Source: Gracilibacillus caseinilyticus
GTDB lineage: Bacteria > Bacillota > Bacilli > Bacillales > Amphibacillaceae
Direction: 5' to 3'
DNA: 64,000 nt
Assembly (NCBI RefSeq): GCF_022919115.1
Contig: NZ_CP095072.1
Span: 496,001-560,000, forward strand
The notes under the pieces are model-generated. The model did not search any database and was not told where the DNA came from. It was given only the letters and a program-made list of their open reading frames with translations. Positions 11,535-19,853 of this stretch are shown in pieces; position 1 is the first letter of the stretch, and each line of letters starts with the position of its first letter. The position numbers were made by a program, and so were the translations under genes.

Positions 11535-12671
11535 CTAGTTATCTTCAATTATCTTTTTTTCTACTAGTCCATTATATATCGTTAACGGATTGTCTCCAAT
11601 AAATGTAACATGGCCCATTTTTCTGAGTGGTTTGTTCTCTGATTTTCCGTACATGTGAATGTGTGCGTCCGGATTTTTGTCAAGCTGAGCGAAGAATGGT
11701 TCCACATCTTTGCCTAACAAATTCACCATAACCGCTCCATCGTGTGCGTGAACCGTGATTAATGGTAAGCCGCAAATTGCACGGATATGCTGTTCAAATT
11801 GCGACACATCGCACGCTTCAATCGTATAATGACCTGAGTTGTGAGGTCTTGGCGCTAATTCATTGATAAGGATATCATCCCCACACACGAACATTTCAAT
11901 TGCAAACGTTCCAACGACACCGATTGTTTCAGCTATCGCTTTGGCTGCTTGGCGCGCTTTTTCCGCAATGGCGTCTGATACGTTTCCTGGTACGATCGTT
12001 GCATGAAGAATGTGATCGCGGTGAATATTCTCTGCTACCGGAAAGTAAGCAATATCGCCATTTTGTGCCCTTGTAAATACAATCGAGATTTCTTTATCAA
12101 AAGGTACCCACTTCTCTACGATTAGCCGGTCAGCCTGTTCGAGCATTTCTGCAGCACTATCAATATCCGCTTCACTTGCTAGCTTCACTTGGCCTTTGCC
12201 GTCGTACCCGCCTCGGCACGTTTTGGCAACAGATGGATAACCTATTCTTTCTGCTGCTGCTTGTAGTTCTTGTTTCGTTGTCACGATCGCAAAATCGGCA
12301 ACGGGCTGATGACTGTCTACCATCGCTTTCTTCTCCAGCTCCCGATCCTGGGTGACTTTTAATGAGTTGGCACCTTGAGGTAGAATCCCTGCCTCTTCAA
12401 GGATTTGTGCTGCTGTTAAATCGACATTTTCAAATTCATAAGTAACAACATCACTTTTTTCCGCAAGCTGTTTGACTGCCTCTAAATCGTCATATGCTGC
12501 AACAATTTGGTCGTCCGCTACTTGTGCTGTCGGGCAATCTGGCGTTGGATCGAGTACAATGACACGATAGCCCATATGCTTAGCTGCTGTTGTCATCATG
12601 CGACCTAACTGTCCTCCACCGATGATACCGATTGAAGATCCGAATAATAGCTTATTGGTTGGCAAGCTCAT
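11535..12671 (-). CDS. purK: N5-carboxyaminoimidazole ribonucleotide synthase
   Basis: PurK carboxylates AIR with ATP and bicarbonate to N5-CAIR. It is an ATP-grasp enzyme of 378 residues with the N-terminal nucleotide-fold loop [11 protein letters not shown] (15-25) and, in the C-terminal half, the ATP-grasp segment ending in [14 protein letters not shown]. The start lies 20 bp inside the end of purE. The visible ribosome site is weak, so translation is probably coupled to purE. Confidence 0.96.
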   Translation of the reverse strand: MSLPTNKLLFGSSIGIIGGGQLGRMMTTAAKHMGYRVIVLDPTPDCPTAQVADDQIVAAYDDLEAVKQLAEKSDVVTYEFENVDLTAAQILEEAGILPQGANSLKVTQDRELEKKAMVDSHQPVADFAIVTTKQELQAAAERIGYPSVAKTCRGGYDGKGQVKLASEADIDSAAEMLEQADRLIVEKWVPFDKEISIVFTRAQNGDIAYFPVAENIHRDHILHATIVPGNVSDAIAEKARQAAKAIAETIGVVGTFAIEMFVCGDDILINELAPRPHNSGHYTIEACDVSQFEQHIRAICGLPLITVHAHDGAVMVNLLGKDVEPFFAQLDKNPDAHIHMYGKSENKPLRKMGHVTFIGDNPLTIYNGLVEKKIIEDN

Positions 12672-13146
12672 CCCTCATTTCTGACACTTTTTGTTTCATG
12701 TTGTCCTGATGATTAGCTAAACGTTTGGCAACTTCTTCATCACTTGTTCCGATAATCTGTGCCGCTAGAATGCCAGCGTTTTTTGCTCCTGCTTTTCCAA
12801 TGGCAACCGTTGCAACAGGTACACCACCTGGCATCTGTACAATCGAATAAAGTGAGTCCAGACCACTTAATGTGCTAGTTTTAACAGGTATGCCAATTAC
12901 CGGTAAAGTCGTTTTAGATGCAACCATTCCTGGTAAATGTGCTGCTCCACCTGCACCTGCGATAATGACCTTCAAGCCTTTTTCCCGAGCTGTCTCTGCA
13001 TACTCGAACATATCTTCAGGTGTGCGATGTGCAGAAATTACTTCTTTTTCATAGCTGATACCTAGTTCATCCAATGCCTCACATGTATGTTTCATTGTCT
13101 CCCAATCTGAGATACTCCCCATGATCACACCAACTTGTGCTGCCAT
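12652..13146 (-). CDS. purE: N5-CAIR mutase, catalytic subunit
   Basis: PurE moves the carboxyl group of N5-CAIR to C4, giving CAIR. The class I protein has 164 residues with SISDW (11-15) and the catalytic histidine in SAHRTP (38-43). It is the first gene of the operon; a 220-bp leader with a guanine riboswitch and terminator precedes it. Confidence 0.97.
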   Translation of the reverse strand: MAAQVGVIMGSISDWETMKHTCEALDELGISYEKEVISAHRTPEDMFEYAETAREKGLKVIIAGAGGAAHLPGMVASKTTLPVIGIPVKTSTLSGLDSLYSIVQMPGGVPVATVAIGKAGAKNAGILAAQIIGTSDEEVAKRLANHQDNMKQKVSEMRDELANQ

Positions 13147-13194
13147 GTTTCTCCCCTCTTTCTATCCCGATTCTTTTTCATTAAAAATATATTT

Positions 13195-13249
13195 ATATAA
13201 ATCAAAAGCCTATTCATTTTCTCTATCAGGAGAGAAGATGAATAGGCTT
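13195..13249 (-). terminator. Riboswitch-controlled terminator ahead of purE
   Basis: The arms 13231-13249 and 13206-13224 form a 19-bp stem (AAGCCTATTCAT and its complement) in the purE leader, followed on the minus strand by a T-rich stretch. It lies between the guanine aptamer and purE, the expected position for transcription attenuation. Confidence 0.85.
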
Positions 13250-13300
13250 GTTTCCATGACTATCCTGATGATTTTCTATCTTGAAATCATCGTCCATCTT

Positions 13301-13368
13301 CCCTCATAGTCCGTCATTTACGGTGACAGGTAGAAACTTTTGAGCCTTATTCTCAAATTATACGAGGT
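13301..13368 (-). promoter_or_regulatory. Guanine riboswitch (purine aptamer) of the pur operon
   Basis: On the minus strand the aptamer shows CCTCGTATAAT, the loop segment GTTTCTACC, CACCGTAAATG and GACTATGAGG, close to the B. subtilis xpt aptamer. The base at the specificity position is C (GACTAT), which in this family means guanine/hypoxanthine rather than adenine. Binding should favour the terminator and lower pur expression. Confidence 0.93.
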
Positions 13369-13400
13369 CTTGTTGTGTTAGATTTTTTGACTACATTCAT

Positions 13401-13430
13401 ATGATAACAAGAGCGATTGAAGTCTGTCAA
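13401..13430 (-). promoter_or_regulatory. Promoter of the purine operon
   Basis: On the minus strand TTGACA (13425-13430) and TATCAT (13401-13406) are 18 bp apart, upstream of the riboswitch and immediately downstream of the PurR boxes. Confidence 0.7.
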
Positions 13431-13472
13431 CAAAAAATCGAACATTAAAATAGCCTGCTATTTTAATGTTCG
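13431..13472 (-). terminator. Terminator of yebE-yebG, overlapping the PurR boxes
   Basis: CGAACATTAAAATAGC and its perfect complement (13457-13472 and 13439-13454) form a 16-bp stem, followed on the minus strand by TTTTTT (13432-13437). The stem includes the last codons of yebG and the cores of both PurR boxes. Confidence 0.8.
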
Positions 13473-13477
13473 GATTT
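13434..13477 (-). promoter_or_regulatory. Pair of inverted PurR boxes
   Basis: The minus-strand AAATCCGAACATT (13465-13477) fits the B. subtilis PurBox AWWWCCGAACWWT fully. The plus-strand AAAATCGAACATT (13434-13446) differs at one base. The boxes face each other with 18 bp between them and lie just upstream of the -35 element. PurR normally represses here and PRPP relieves it. Confidence 0.85.
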
Positions 13478-13681
13478 AGCTGATTTTGCATCAAATACGA
13501 TTGTTCTTCCGCTTGGTACAGGTTCTCCATTTTCTTCTGTAAAAACAGGCTGCTCCACTCTTCGTGTCGGTACATAACCAGCTTGCCGAATTCGTTCCAG
13601 ACATGCTTCAATCGACTCGCCTTCTTCTACACTAAACTTCATCTTGTTTGGCTTCTTGCTGTGCTTCTGTTTCTTCGACAC
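13463..13681 (-). CDS. yebG: NETI-type small protein, YebG-like
   Basis: A 72-residue basic protein in the position that yebG holds in B. subtilis, between yebE and purE. The N-terminus is rich in Lys ([18 protein letters not shown]) and is followed by [20 protein letters not shown], where the family has its Asn-Glu-Thr-Ile motif; here it reads GESI. The function of the family is not known to me. The start is GTG 13681, with GGAGGA about ten bases upstream, inside the end of yebE (50 bp overlap). The stop is part of the terminator stem and a PurR box. Confidence 0.8.
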   Translation of the reverse strand: MSKKQKHSKKPNKMKFSVEEGESIEACLERIRQAGYVPTRRVEQPVFTEENGEPVPSGRTIVFDAKSAKSEH

Positions 13682-14222
13682 TTTTGATTATCCTCCCTTT
13701 CTTTACTTGCTTTACCCAGAACCCACCATGAATTTGTTTCGGTTCATAGGCAATAATAAAAGCTTTCGGGTCAATCGATTTAATCGTTTCATATAAATGT
13801 ATCTCATATTTACGTGGAGATAATATTTGCATCGACAAGCGGTCGCCATCCATCCCATAAGCGTACCAGCTTGTTACACCATAACCTTTATCCCTTAGTT
13901 GCTTTGTAAAGGAAATATCAGGATTGGACGATATCACATTTACTGTCGTATATCCCAGCGCCAGTTTTTCCTCAATCATTGATCCGATAATGACACCCAG
14001 ACCATAACCAAGTCCATAGGCGATTAAGTTTTGCATTTCTCCCAAATTATCAAGAACTAATCCCAGACCTACTGTATATATCATGATTTCGAATATACCA
14101 ATCGCTCCGGCAATGTAACGTCTCCCCTTCAGAGTCAAGATCACCCTCAGCGTGGAAAGCGATACATAGATTATATTTATCACCATGATAATAACTACCA
14201 TTACAATTGCATTTTCTAACAA
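13632..14222 (-). CDS. yebE: Membrane protein of the DUF2179/UPF0316 family, YebE-like
   Basis: The protein has a hydrophobic N-terminal part with about three membrane segments and a cytoplasmic C-terminal domain with [18 protein letters not shown] and [13 protein letters not shown], typical of UPF0316/DUF2179. I place the start at TTG 14222, which has GGAGGT upstream and gives [20 protein letters not shown], like the YebE start; an ATG 15 codons earlier lacks a ribosome site. The length is 196 residues. The biochemical role is unknown. It is cotranscribed with yebG. Confidence 0.85.
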   Translation of the reverse strand: MLENAIVMVVIIMVINIIYVSLSTLRVILTLKGRRYIAGAIGIFEIMIYTVGLGLVLDNLGEMQNLIAYGLGYGLGVIIGSMIEEKLALGYTTVNVISSNPDISFTKQLRDKGYGVTSWYAYGMDGDRLSMQILSPRKYEIHLYETIKSIDPKAFIIAYEPKQIHGGFWVKQVKKGRIIKSVEETEAQQEAKQDEV

Positions 14223-14326
14223 GCAGTACACCTCCGAGATGTTGCACCTAAATTTACATAGGCACATAACCTAATATATAGCGACACCATTTTACCACAG
14301 CTTAACGAGAAAAGGGAGAGAGAAAA

Positions 14327-14758
14327 TTGGATCCATTTCAGCATATGCACGATTGGAAAAATAACTTAGATCATTTTTTTGGTGGAAACTTTTGGGATGA
14401 CTTCGAACACATGATAAAACCACCTATTCCTGCGATTAACATGTATGAATTAGATAGTGAATTAATCATTTATGTTAATTTGCCCGGAATTAAGGATCGT
14501 AAACAAGTGAACGTCTTTGTCGATCACAATGTGTTGGAATTAAAAGGTTCCATGTTTCCGGTAGAACAGTCTGGAAAGCTGATCAAACAGGAGATATTGC
14601 AAGGGGATTTTTCAAGACAAATTGACTTGCCTTTTGCAGTAAGAGAGGATCGGGTTACTGCTCATTTAAAGCAAGGGCTGATGACCATTCATTTATACCG
14701 TTTGGTTAATGATCGGAAGAAGAAGCGTGAGATTGATATCGAAGAGTTCGAGGATTAG
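14327..14758 (+). CDS. Hsp20/alpha-crystallin family protein
   Basis: The 143-residue protein has an alpha-crystallin domain (about 35-135): PAINMYELDSELIIYVNLPG, a GDFSRQIDLPF segment, then HLKQGLMTIHLYR. Small heat-shock proteins bind unfolding proteins without ATP; some Bacillus members are spore-coat proteins, and the N-terminus MDPFQHMHDWKNN is reminiscent of those. The start is TTG 14327 with GGAG eight bases upstream. It is divergent from yebE. Confidence 0.85.
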   Translation: MDPFQHMHDWKNNLDHFFGGNFWDDFEHMIKPPIPAINMYELDSELIIYVNLPGIKDRKQVNVFVDHNVLELKGSMFPVEQSGKLIKQEILQGDFSRQIDLPFAVREDRVTAHLKQGLMTIHLYRLVNDRKKKREIDIEEFED

Positions 14759-14887
14759 CTTGTAGTGAGTGCCAATCGATTACACGCCGGCACTCCTCCT
14801 AATTTCCATCATATATTAAAGGTTTTTTCGAAAACAACGTCGAATTATTTAAGTATAGAAGCGATTGGAAAAGGAAGATGGTATGTA

Positions 14888-15487
14888 ATGGATCAACAAT
14901 CATTGATTAATAAATTTAATAAGCAAGCTCATAAATACAGCAAACGTCGTCTCCATGACCAACTCTACCAATTCCGCAACAAAATCTTCCCAGAAGCTTA
15001 TGGAAAAGTAATAGAAGTTGGCATCGGCACCGGACTTAATTTTCCCTTTTATGCGAATGACATTGAACTGACCGGTGTGGATTTCAGTCCGGAGATGCTG
15101 AAGATTGCTAATGACACGGCGCACGAATATCCTTTCTCTACAAAACTTATCGAAGGAGATATCGAGTCTGTCCATTTTGATGAAAATACGTTTGATACGG
15201 TTGTATCTTCCTTGACCTTATGTGCTTACCGAGATCCTGTATTTGTACTCGACAAATTTAAAAAATGGTGTAAACCCGACGGAAAAATCCTCATGATGGA
15301 ACACGGTATTAGTTCAAAAAAATCCGTCGCATTGCTGCAGCATACGATAGATCCGTTGGCATTAAAAATCCTGGGCTGTCATCAAAATCGTAATATCATC
15401 AAATTAATGAAGCAAGCCGAATTGAAGGTAATAAAGAAAGAACAGTATTTTGCAGGTTATTTATCTTTGATATGGGCTGCACCATAA
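14888..15487 (+). CDS. Class I SAM-dependent methyltransferase
   Basis: A cytosolic methyltransferase of 199 residues. The SAM site VIEVGIGTGLNFPFY is near residues 41-55, followed by LTGVDFSPEMLKIA and FDTVVSSLTLC, the pattern of the UbiE/YodH-like group. The C-terminus has the MMEHGISS and NIIKLMKQAEL segments seen in these enzymes. The frame is open further upstream, but ATG 14888 is preferred: GGAAG lies upstream and the homology-like part begins there. The substrate is unknown. Confidence 0.82.
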   Translation: MDQQSLINKFNKQAHKYSKRRLHDQLYQFRNKIFPEAYGKVIEVGIGTGLNFPFYANDIELTGVDFSPEMLKIANDTAHEYPFSTKLIEGDIESVHFDENTFDTVVSSLTLCAYRDPVFVLDKFKKWCKPDGKILMMEHGISSKKSVALLQHTIDPLALKILGCHQNRNIIKLMKQAELKVIKKEQYFAGYLSLIWAAP

Positions 15488-15636
15488 ACACTATCTTTAT
15501 TTCCAGGCTATAACTTCCCAAACATGTCCATTCGAACCTTTAATTCGTGCAGCTCCATTAATCCGTAAGTTTCCCTGATGTTTGGCTTCATATGGGTACC
15601 CTCATATTTTTGAAATGAAGAATACCCATTGGTTTC

Positions 15637-16497
15637 TTATTTTTTGATAGGAATCCAGATTTCACTGTAGTAATCCTCGGAGGCTGGATCTTGTTTACTT
15701 GGGTAGACTTCCATTTCTGATCCACCTGCATGCTGATAGCCTGTTGCAGGGAACCACTCTGAGAATATCCGCTCCCATACTTTCGGCATTGCATCTGGCA
15801 TAGCACCGTGTACCGGAAAAACAGCCCATGTTGCGGCCGGAACCATTCTTTCTTCCCAATCATCCGGAAGCTGGTCGATATTTTTTTCGGCGCCGATTAA
15901 ATAAGTGAGATGCTCCTGTTGTGGATCAAAATCAAGGCAAATACCCAATAATCCTAGATTGCCACCATTCTCAGCAAGCTTCTCTGTGAATCCATTGTGA
16001 TTCGATTCTACCCAGAAATTTGCTATGTTTCTGTGATTCTCACCTCCGACACAAGAGGTTCGGATACTCTTTCCCACAACTTGAAACGATTCTTTTTCAA
16101 CAATTTTGTAATCCATTTCCACATCACCCTTTAATTGAATTTGAAAAGAGAGTTTTGGGTAAGCCTTCAACGAGTTCGGATTCCTCTTTGCTGCTGCTGG
16201 GCTGATTCCGTGCAATTTACGAAATACTTTAGTGAAAGACTCAGGGGTTTCATAGCCATAGTTCAAAGCAACATCCATTACTTTTGCTTTGGAGTGAACA
16301 AGCTCTTGTGCAGCTTTCGTGAGACGTCGATTTCGAATATATTCACTAACTGTATAACCTGTTAGCATATGAAACATTCGTTGAAAATGAAATTTAGACA
16401 TCCAGGCTGCAGCAGCAATATCCTCAATTAATAATTCCTCGTCCAGATGGCATTCGATATAATCGATGCTGTCTAGCATTTTTTCAAGCCCTTGCAT
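15637..16497 (-). CDS. AraC-family regulator with GyrI-like effector domain
   Basis: Residues 1-110 hold two helix-turn-helix units (WMSKFHFQRMFHMLTGYTV and YGYETPESFTKVFRKLHGIS). From about 130 a GyrI-like ligand-binding domain follows, ending with EVYPSKQDPASEDYYSEIWI. Such proteins sense small hydrophobic or cationic compounds and usually activate efflux or modification genes. The start ATG has AAAGGAG upstream. The 85-bp gap to the next methyltransferase, in the same direction, suggests possible cotranscription. Confidence 0.9.
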   Translation of the reverse strand: MQGLEKMLDSIDYIECHLDEELLIEDIAAAAWMSKFHFQRMFHMLTGYTVSEYIRNRRLTKAAQELVHSKAKVMDVALNYGYETPESFTKVFRKLHGISPAAAKRNPNSLKAYPKLSFQIQLKGDVEMDYKIVEKESFQVVGKSIRTSCVGGENHRNIANFWVESNHNGFTEKLAENGGNLGLLGICLDFDPQQEHLTYLIGAEKNIDQLPDDWEERMVPAATWAVFPVHGAMPDAMPKVWERIFSEWFPATGYQHAGGSEMEVYPSKQDPASEDYYSEIWIPIKK

Positions 16498-16581
16498 TAG
16501 CCAACCTCTCCTTTCCTATTCAGTTTAGCATTGCTGGTATTGTGATACCTGTTTTGTCGTGCTTTGTTTGGGCAGACACCT

Positions 16582-17364
16582 TTATTTTTCAGCCACCCAA
16601 ATCGTCCATCTGTCTTTTTCAACGAATGATGTGTTAGAACTTCCTGGCAAGGCATTATCGATATGGCTGACGAGTAACTGTAATTCTTCATCATCTAATT
16701 CATGTAAAATGCTACGTCCGGTTCTTTCACTAATATCACGTAATAATTGCTTTTTGTGTTGATAAACCTTCCTTGTTTCCCATAACTTCATTACCTCGAT
16801 ATTTTTAAAGCCTGCCTCTTTTAGCGTATCCAATACAACGTGACTCTTGTGGCGTCGGCTTACTTCGGTTTCAATTAATCGTGGGAAACATTCAAAAAAA
16901 TAGCCTCTGATATGGCTGTTATCCCCTTTTAGCAAACAACCTTCCAGGGTTCGATCTTGCACAATAAAAAGGCTATTGTCCTGCAATAATCTGAACGCTT
17001 CATGAAAACAGACATCTAAGTCTTTAATATGATGAATAAGTGCTCTCTCAAGTAATAGCTCAAAGCTGTTACTTTCTAAACCAGTTTCATAAGCACTACC
17101 ATACTTAAAAGAAATATTATGGTAATACTTACAATTTTCTCTAGCCCCTTCCAACATTGTTCTCGAAAAATCAAGCGCCGTAACCGACTGTGCTCCTAAA
17201 TCAGCTAATGCCTTTGAATAAATTCCACCGCCACACCCAATTTCCAGCGCTTGTGATACGTTTTCAAAAGGAACTATCTTCTTTATTAGCTCCAGCCATG
17301 AATGATCAGCGGTACGAGTAGTATAAGTTGTGCGGTTTCCTTGATTGTGAAAATTAATGCCCAT
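16582..17364 (-). CDS. Class I SAM-dependent methyltransferase
   Basis: The SAM-binding glycine loop is ALEIGCGGGIYSKAL and the acidic second motif VTALDFSRTMLEGA, then SFELLLERALIHHI. The 260-residue length and the long C-terminal helical part suit a small-molecule methyltransferase. I start at ATG 17364, which has GAGGT eight bases upstream; a TTG five codons earlier has no ribosome site. The substrate cannot be told. Confidence 0.82.
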   Translation of the reverse strand: MGINFHNQGNRTTYTTRTADHSWLELIKKIVPFENVSQALEIGCGGGIYSKALADLGAQSVTALDFSRTMLEGARENCKYYHNISFKYGSAYETGLESNSFELLLERALIHHIKDLDVCFHEAFRLLQDNSLFIVQDRTLEGCLLKGDNSHIRGYFFECFPRLIETEVSRRHKSHVVLDTLKEAGFKNIEVMKLWETRKVYQHKKQLLRDISERTGRSILHELDDEELQLLVSHIDNALPGSSNTSFVEKDRWTIWVAEK

Positions 17365-17399
17365 CAGGAACGACCTCAATTCTTGTTATTTTTAGTTGC

Positions 17400-17875
17400 T
17401 TATGTAGAAAAAATAACGTCTGGTAATTCATCACGTGTTTCATTTGAAATGACAATTCGTAAAACAGGGCCTGCTTTTATACAAATATACACTTCTTCTA
17501 ATTCTAGTACGAGAGTGGTTAGGAATGTATCGTCTCGATCCTTAAAGCCATAGCCACTAATGTTTTGAATTGTTTTTTGGTGCACCTCAAAACCTGATCC
17601 TCCCAGAATATGTCTATACTGCGAATTTTCTATCGTTTCGTAAGTAACTGGATCAGGAGTACTTTGTTCATTAAGTAGCAAATAATCATCCGCTCCTATG
17701 GTTTCATCCCAGTCCACTTTCCAATACGTAATGGAACCATTATTTTTTATATACAGAACAGGACCGTATTAATAATAAAGTCTGTTTTATTTTGTTGAGC
17801 ATGAAGTTGATTAGCATAAATCCCTTTAAGTTCGCCGCCTTTTATATTTTTCAAGCTCTCCCAATTTGATTTCAC
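17400..17875 (-). pseudogene. Unknown gene broken by one frameshift
   Basis: A GTG at 17875 with GGGAGG upstream opens a frame (KSNWESLKNIKGGELKG, then QNKTDFIINTVL) that stops early. Shifting by one base near 17755-17765 continues as VLYIKNNGSITYWKVDWDET and runs open to 17400. Together they give about 158 residues with an acidic, beta-rich look. I do not recognise the family. The clean continuation across a single shift suggests a recent lesion or a sequencing error at the AATAATAA stretch. Confidence 0.6.
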
Positions 17876-17887
17876 ACCGGTTCCTCC

Positions 17888-18307
17888 CTAGGACAATCTT
17901 TTCTCTAAGAAGTACTGATTGAACCCTTTTGGATGGTCTTCCATCACACCGAACACTTTATAACCATTCTTCTTATAAAATTCCGGCGCTTGAAAGCTAA
18001 AGGTATCAAGAAAAATCAACCGGCATTCATTTTCGGTTGCAACCTCTTCGATTTGTTTTAACAACTCACTTCCATAACCTTTACCGCGAAACTCATTTTC
18101 GATCCATAAAAAATCTAAATGTAAGTGGTGCCAGTACATCGTACCTGTGACTCCGCCAATAACCTCTCCAGCCTCATCTTCTATAACAAAACACACTTCC
18201 TCTTTTGGCGTTTTCAATTCGTCCGGCAAATTTAACATATTAAATTCAATTACTTTTTCTCTTATATAATCTCTATCTTTTTGGTTCGTTTTTTGATTAA
18301 TTTTCAT
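17888..18307 (-). CDS. GNAT-family N-acetyltransferase
   Basis: The 139-residue protein has the acetyl-CoA motif FRGKGYGSELLKQIEEVA and the later FYKKNGYKVFGVMEDHP, typical of GNAT enzymes. The segment GGVTGTMYWHHLHLDFLWI is the preceding strand pair. The ATG has AGGAG before it. The substrate is unknown. Confidence 0.88.
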   Translation of the reverse strand: MKINQKTNQKDRDYIREKVIEFNMLNLPDELKTPKEEVCFVIEDEAGEVIGGVTGTMYWHHLHLDFLWIENEFRGKGYGSELLKQIEEVATENECRLIFLDTFSFQAPEFYKKNGYKVFGVMEDHPKGFNQYFLEKRLS

Positions 18308-18349
18308 TTTTTTCTCCTTTACAAGTACATTCCAGATCCTGCATCTAAA

Positions 18350-19147
18350 TTAGATAAACTCTAACGATTCAAGAAAGTCTTTCATTTCTGTATTAGTCAT
18401 GTGAAAATACTTATTGTTATGTCTGCCATAGCGAAAAAATCCGTGCTCCATACCTTCATAACTTACCAACTTAATCTCGTTCCCTTTAGTTATCATTTGC
18501 TTTATAAATCTTTTATTTTGTTCAAAGAGACCACCGGCTTTATGCGCATCCTCTTCTTGCGATCCACACATCCATAAAGTAGGTGGTAAGCAGTTCCTGA
18601 TATGATGGATAGGTGATAATTCAGTGGCCCTATCTAGTAACTGAGGATATCTTCTTCTCATAATATCCACTTCATCCATACCAGCACCAAAAATAACTAA
18701 AGCATTGGGGATATGGTCATTCTCTTCATCATCTTCATCTAAATCTTGGAGCATAATGGAAGACACACAGACATAACCGCCTGCTGATGAACCGCACATG
18801 ACAATCTTATTCGGATCAATCCCTAAATCATCACTATGTCTTCGAACCCATCTGACAGCAGATTTAGCATCAACAATTGCTTGAACAGGTGTGAACCCCT
18901 CGTCTTCACCATTCCGGTAGTCGACACAAATTGCTACCATACCTTGAGAAGAAAAGTATTTTGCCTGATATTGAAAATGCGCAGGTGAATTAGGATTCTT
19001 TTTAAACGTTCCGCCAATGAAGAATAGAATGGCTGCTCTATTTCCCTTCGGTGTTTCTGGCTCTTTTACGTACAGTTTTAACTTCCGTTCACCTTTGACT
19101 TTATATGTTTTCTCTGTAACGGGAAAATCAAAATGAATATGACTCAT
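18350..19147 (-). CDS. Alpha/beta hydrolase, esterase/lipase-like
   Basis: The 265-residue enzyme has the nucleophile motif GSSAGG (119-124, Ser121), an early FFIGGTF in place of the HGG oxyanion motif, an acid candidate in CGSQEEDAHKAG and the catalytic histidine in EGMEHGFF. This is the pattern of the hormone-sensitive-lipase and acetyl-esterase-like group, so a carboxylic ester is the likely substrate. No signal peptide is present, so it should be cytosolic. GTG 19156, ATG 19150 and ATG 19147 are all possible; the last has the best spacing from AGGAG. Confidence 0.82.
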   Translation of the reverse strand: MSHIHFDFPVTEKTYKVKGERKLKLYVKEPETPKGNRAAILFFIGGTFKKNPNSPAHFQYQAKYFSSQGMVAICVDYRNGEDEGFTPVQAIVDAKSAVRWVRRHSDDLGIDPNKIVMCGSSAGGYVCVSSIMLQDLDEDDEENDHIPNALVIFGAGMDEVDIMRRRYPQLLDRATELSPIHHIRNCLPPTLWMCGSQEEDAHKAGGLFEQNKRFIKQMITKGNEIKLVSYEGMEHGFFRYGRHNNKYFHMTNTEMKDFLESLEFI

Positions 19148-19222
19148 CATCAGCACTCCTTTAGACAGAATAGACTAAATAAGCTTGTTTTCTATTAACC
19201 ATTCATTTGAAATAAAAACAGA

Positions 19223-19820
19223 TTAACCTTCCAATTCCATTTTCAAGAATTCATAGGTATCTCCATTGGTATTCTCATAAAAACATTCATTTCCCTGATT
19301 CCAATCTTTTTTTATACTTTGATCGCTCTTTGATTAAAGGTCGCTACGGATAGGTTTATTTTTCCTGGATTGATCTCACTTTTCAGAAACGCTATACTTG
19401 TTTTCAGGAATTCTTCGCCATTTCCTTGACCCGTCAGCTCCGGTCTCATTCCCATTCCAATTTCTACAGTTTGATCATCCGTTTGTTTTGCACTTAAGAA
19501 ACCGATAAATTCGTTATTATTCATAACAGCATAAGTAGTAATACCACGTTTTTGAGGATCCAGGAATTCTTCCAGATCCTCTTTATCAGCTTCCATATCA
19601 TAAAGTGAGACTTCAATAAGTGGGGGTTTTGAACCCCACTTATTGTTAGCGAAACTTATCAGGAAGTTATCGTCCGTTTATCCCGCATCTCTCGAATCTT
19701 GAAGGTGGGGGATTACGGACGGTTAGCGCCGTGATAAAATGCATACTCTCCATCATAATGCCAATTGAATGCAATTTCCTCTGCTTGTTCCTGGGTCATT
19801 ACTTTAAAATCATAATTCAT
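19223..19820 (-). pseudogene. GNAT acetyltransferase gene split by a 134-bp insertion and further decayed
   Basis: The start ATG at 19820 gives MNYDFKVMTQEQAEEIAF and then HYDGEYAFY. The frame is interrupted by the element at 19600-19733. Removing it restores YAFYDMEADKEDLEEF in frame and continues through GMGMRPELTGQGNGEEF, a GNAT acetyl-CoA loop. Past VATFNQRAIKV there is a TAA where a Tyr codon would be expected, then a frameshift before FYENTNGDTYEFLKMELEG, which ends at 19223. The gene therefore carries an insertion, a nonsense change and a frameshift. Confidence 0.8.
19600..19733 (-). mobile_element. Small structured insertion element inside the GNAT gene
   Basis: A 134-bp segment flanked by ATAAA on both sides (19600-19604 and 19734-19738), so TTTAT precedes it on the minus strand. 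It holds a near-perfect hairpin (AATAAGTGGGG with its complement, about 19615-19646), a longer-range CGTCCG/CGGACG pair, and no open frame. Two readings fit: a non-autonomous element of IS200/IS605 type, whose members insert next to short fixed targets and end in hairpins, or a MITE with a 5-bp target duplication. Confidence 0.65.
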
Positions 19821-19853
19821 CAATGTAACCCACTATCCTTTATCCGAATTTGT

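Noticed and set aside
15580..15636. Possible hairpin ATGGGTA/TACCCAT after the AraC gene
   Set aside because: The 7-bp stem has a long loop and no T run, so it is not supported as a terminator.
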